DNA from: Bacteroidales bacterium M5
Lineage (GTDB): Bacteria > Bacteroidota > Bacteroidia > Bacteroidales > Muribaculaceae
Direction of reading: 5' to 3'
Length of the DNA: 16,328 bases
NCBI GenBank assembly: GCA_001689535.1
Contig: LUJP01000088.1
Location: 1-16,328, forward strand
Both the position numbers and the translations under genes were made by a program. Positions within the stretch are counted from its first letter, which is position 1, and every line of letters starts with the position of its first letter. The notes beneath the pieces are model-generated. The model saw only the letters and a list, made by a program, of their open reading frames with translations. It made no database searches and had not been told where the DNA came from. Of this stretch, positions 14,571 to 16,328 are shown piece after piece.

Positions 14571-14987
14571 ATGGGAAAATACGACGACATTATCAATCTC
14601 AAATATCCTTATGAGTCGGATGCCCCGCATCCTATGCCGATGCATAAACGGGCGGCGCAGTTCCGCGGGTTTTCACCGCTCCGGGGGTATGCCGAGACCA
14701 TTGCGGAGTCCCAGCGGCAGACAACCGAGAAACTTGAGCTTACCGAAGATGCCTGCCGGGAGCTTTCCCAGCGCATGGCCGTGGTGATGGCTGCGGCTCC
14801 CGTGGAGGTGGAGATAAAGCATTTCGTGCCTGACGCGAGGAAGAGCGGAGGAAGCTATCAGGTGACCACCGGCCGTTTCCTGCGGGTTGATTCCGGGCGC
14901 TCCGCGGCTATTCTGGCCGGCGGCATCGCTATCCGCCTTGATGATATTGTGGAGATCGACTCTCCCGCGCTCGCCGACTTTCTGTGA
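14571..14987 (+). CDS. YolD-like protein (orphan Y-family polymerase-associated type)
   Basis: This 138-residue protein is probably cytoplasmic (no signal sequence or membrane segment). It resembles the YolD-like family as I recall it in gut Bacteroidota and Firmicutes: the opening MGKYDDIINL, a MHKRAAQFRGFSPLRGY block (24-40, matching a 'M..RAAQF.PF.AL.GY' pattern), an ELTEDACRELSQRM helix (56-69), a KHFVPDARKSGGSY strand (83-96) and a closing IRLDDIVEID (121-130). YolD-type genes usually sit beside a UmuC/DinB-like Y-family DNA polymerase and are thought to be a small partner protein; no polymerase gene is in this window. The start at the ATG at 14571 is fixed by the promoter just upstream. 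It is divergent from the minus-strand operon and unlikely to share its promoter. Confidence 0.75.
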   Translation: MGKYDDIINLKYPYESDAPHPMPMHKRAAQFRGFSPLRGYAETIAESQRQTTEKLELTEDACRELSQRMAVVMAAAPVEVEIKHFVPDARKSGGSYQVTTGRFLRVDSGRSAAILAGGIAIRLDDIVEIDSPALADFL

Positions 14988-15076
14988 TACGTGTCTCCAC
15001 GCCTCTGATGTTACAATCTTATTAAATATTCATGCCAATGTCCCCATCCCGGGATATCAAAGTTTATTCGGGGGAT

Positions 15077-15084
15077 TACCTTTG
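15077..15084 (+). promoter_or_regulatory. Candidate -7 box for the two-DTG protein gene
   Basis: TACCTTTG exactly fits TAnnTTTG and would give a start near 15090, with a leader of about 75 bases. No TTG/TTTG lies at the right distance upstream, so the call is weak; read-through from the YolD-like gene is the alternative. Confidence 0.3.
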
Positions 15085-15099
15085 CTATCAAGCTAAGGG

Positions 15100-15166
15100 T
15101 GCGGAAGGAAGTGGGCCCTGTGAATTTTACATGGCCTACGGGTCCGCATAACGTTTTGATTTTTTT
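15100..15166 (+). promoter_or_regulatory. Structured U-rich leader: attenuator or terminator just upstream of the two-DTG gene
   Basis: TGCGGA (15100-15105) pairs with TCCGCA (15143-15148). Inside, 15114-15124 pairs with 15126-15136 over 10 pairs with one mismatch (one pair is G.U; the innermost pairs would open to form the loop). The sequence then runs TAACGTTTTGATTTTTTT directly into the ATG at 15167. Hairpin plus T-run is terminator-like, so it may end the YolD-like transcript or attenuate the downstream gene. Confidence 0.45.
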
Positions 15167-16153
15167 ATGAAGAAAGTATTTATCATATTATCAGCAGTCC
15201 TTCTAGCCTCAGTGGGTGTCTATCTGGCGCTGCTGTATTCACTTGGGCCTCAGAAACAATTGTGTATAGCCCAAGAGGATGCCCCCACGGGACGCATGTT
15301 CCTGTCAGGTACTCCGATTGTGGTTGAGATGATGCCGGGAGTGCATTTCAAATTCGACACCGGATCCGGCATCAGCACCATCAATCCCGCCGATATCCAG
15401 AAGCTGCGCGACGAGGGAGTGAGCGTCACCCCTCTTTCGCTTTTTACTGTGGGGCGCGACGGCTATGGCCGCTATGATATCTATTCCGAGGCTGTAAGAA
15501 TAGATTTTCCTCTTTATGACTATGATTTCGCCACCGATTCCACCGGCCGTGCCATTGCTGTGGGCAATCGCCATCAGGTAAACACACTGGCGAATGTGGA
15601 TTTCTTTGTCACTCCGGGTAGGTCGACCCTCGGTATAGATGTGCTCGATAAATTCATGGTGGAATATCTCTACAATGAGCAGTCTGTGGCCCTTCACACC
15701 GCCACACCGCCCGGATATCAGCCCACGGTGGCGTTATGGCGAAGCCACAATCCGCTGCATTACTTCACCGCCGGAAACCGCTATTATATGAATGTGGGAG
15801 TGGACCATATTTACAATGATTACTATATCGACACCGGTCTGCAGCTGGCCATGCTAAAGCTCCCCTCGGAGGAGTCGGAGCGTTCGAGCAATCCGCTGCG
15901 CGAGGATTCGGTGCGCACGCTCGTGGATATCCACAAGGCGCTTACCGACGACCACGCCTGGATAGAACTCGGTCACCGCGCCGGTTTCAGGCGAGCCAGC
16001 TATTACGACAGTGAGGAGCCCTACGGTGTAAATCCCCTCAATATCTTCACGCAGGATATGCTGATAGATTTCCGCGGCGGCATGATTTACCTGCGCCCAT
16101 ATTGCGTGCCCAACTTCATCCGCAACGACGAACACCAGGCGCGGGCCTGGTGA
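15167..16153 (+). CDS. Two-DTG aspartic-protease-like protein, membrane-anchored or secreted
   Basis: The 328-residue protein starts with a basic/hydrophobic segment (KKVFIILSAVLLASVGVYLA, 2-21), a signal peptide or membrane anchor. Two similar halves follow. In half one, HFKFDTGSGISTI (60-72) has the D-T-G-S of retropepsin-like proteases, and STLGIDVLDKFMVEYLYN (153-170) matches the later hydrophobic-G/D-x-L strand. In half two, DYYIDTGLQLAMLKLP (218-233) has a second D-T-G, and NIFTQDMLIDFRGGMIYLRP (292-311) resembles the same closing strands. D64 and D222 would form the catalytic pair of a two-lobed aspartic protease. Bacteroidota have related two-lobed proteases with a PDZ domain; I see no PDZ here. 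The substrate is unknown, and it could be a binding protein that kept the fold. The start at 15167 follows a T-run, and the gene ends 29 bases before a 46-bp palindrome. Confidence 0.72.
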   Translation: MKKVFIILSAVLLASVGVYLALLYSLGPQKQLCIAQEDAPTGRMFLSGTPIVVEMMPGVHFKFDTGSGISTINPADIQKLRDEGVSVTPLSLFTVGRDGYGRYDIYSEAVRIDFPLYDYDFATDSTGRAIAVGNRHQVNTLANVDFFVTPGRSTLGIDVLDKFMVEYLYNEQSVALHTATPPGYQPTVALWRSHNPLHYFTAGNRYYMNVGVDHIYNDYYIDTGLQLAMLKLPSEESERSSNPLREDSVRTLVDIHKALTDDHAWIELGHRAGFRRASYYDSEEPYGVNPLNIFTQDMLIDFRGGMIYLRPYCVPNFIRNDEHQARAW

Positions 16154-16182
16154 TGGCTTAGATCCAAGAGTTAAGAAGGACA

Positions 16183-16228
16183 GTACAAAATGAGAAGGGC
16201 GGCATATGCCGCCCTTCTCATTTTGTAC
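16183..16228. terminator. 46-bp perfect palindrome, bidirectional intrinsic terminator
   Basis: The sequence from 16183 to 16228 is a perfect inverted repeat centred between 16205 and 16206, 23 bp per arm, with GC-rich GAGAAGGGCGGC/GCCGCCCTTCTC cores flanked by AAAAT/ATTTT. Transcribed either way it gives a strong GC hairpin followed by AUUUU, fitting a bidirectional terminator. It lies 29 bases after the two-DTG gene. Confidence 0.85.
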
Positions 16229-16301
16229 ATCCCTGCATTCCTTACTCAATGTCCCTTTATCCCTTAGTTTTTTTATCGAAGTGGAGGGTCTCCATCGTGG
16301 A

Positions 16302-16328
16302 GAGGCTGTCTAACAAGTTTTAGGCGGC
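16302..16328. mobile_element. Possible insertion-sequence end at the window edge
   Basis: GAGGCTGTCTAACAAGTTTT (16302-16321) resembles terminal inverted repeats of transposon families I recall beginning GAGGCTGTCT. The window stops here, so no transposase, second end or target duplication can be seen. The preceding bases 16229-16301 hold a small TGGAG/CTCCA hairpin (16282-16294) and no gene. Confidence 0.3.

Noticed and set aside
15120..15132. Near-palindrome TGTGAATTTTACA resembling a CRP/FNR-type site
   Set aside because: Only 5 to 6 pairs with a G.T mismatch, the spacing does not match TGTGA-N6-TCACA, and the bases are better explained as the top of the leader hairpin.
1..16328. CRISPR arrays, tRNA or rRNA genes, integrase or phage genes
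   Set aside because: No regularly spaced repeats, no cloverleaf or rRNA-like sequence and no integrase, capsid or toxin-antitoxin gene were seen on either strand.

Overview
The window looks like chromosomal DNA from a gut-type member of the order Bacteroidales (phylum Bacteroidota); I lean towards Muribaculaceae, as inference only. The grounds are a short 286-residue principal sigma factor without region 1.1, several promoters of the Bacteroidota type (TTG or TTTG, about 20 bases, then TAnnTTTG), few Shine-Dalgarno sequences, and lineage-typical families: a DUF2807/head-GIN protein, a DUF5106-thioredoxin-fold protein, a bifunctional-nuclease-UVR fusion and a small ECF sigma/membrane-protein pair. 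No rRNA, tRNA or CRISPR array was seen.

Left part (23-2213, minus strand): an AT-richer ECF sigma factor gene, translationally coupled to a four-helix membrane protein that is probably its anti-sigma partner. Upstream of the pair lies a 275-bp gap with a minus-strand terminator and a small palindrome, then a secreted DUF2807 protein built on a regular SSG ladder. Centre-left (2331-5859, plus strand): a divergently transcribed symporter of the dicarboxylate/amino acid:cation family with altered substrate and cation motifs, then an ABC-2 exporter pair (NatA-like ATPase, NatB-like permease) closed by a strong terminator. Centre (6035-8157, plus strand): rpoD with its own promoter and terminator-like hairpin, then recR and a GNAT acetyltransferase.

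Right-centre (8135-14325, minus strand): seven genes with gaps of 8 to 33 bases, probably one operon read from a well-formed promoter near 14407-14438. In transcription order they are a periplasmic DUF5106/thioredoxin-fold protein, DoxX, mnmA, a bifunctional nuclease with a UVR motif, a NupG-like nucleoside transporter, rsmE and kdsA. They mix envelope redox, tRNA thiolation, rRNA methylation, nucleoside uptake and Kdo (LPS) synthesis. kdsA converges on and overlaps the acetyltransferase gene, and a hairpin in that gene's coding region may serve as the kdsA terminator.

Right end (14571-16328, plus strand): an orphan YolD-like gene with a promoter so close to the ATG that the mRNA should be nearly leaderless; a membrane-anchored or secreted protein with two DTG motifs that looks like a two-lobed aspartic protease behind a structured, U-rich leader; a 46-bp perfect palindrome, probably a bidirectional terminator; and a possible insertion-sequence end at the window edge. 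I found no clearly new multi-gene defence or mobile system. The points most worth a second look are the two-DTG protein and its leader hairpin, the orphan YolD gene, the variant symporter, and the redox/RNA-modification operon.
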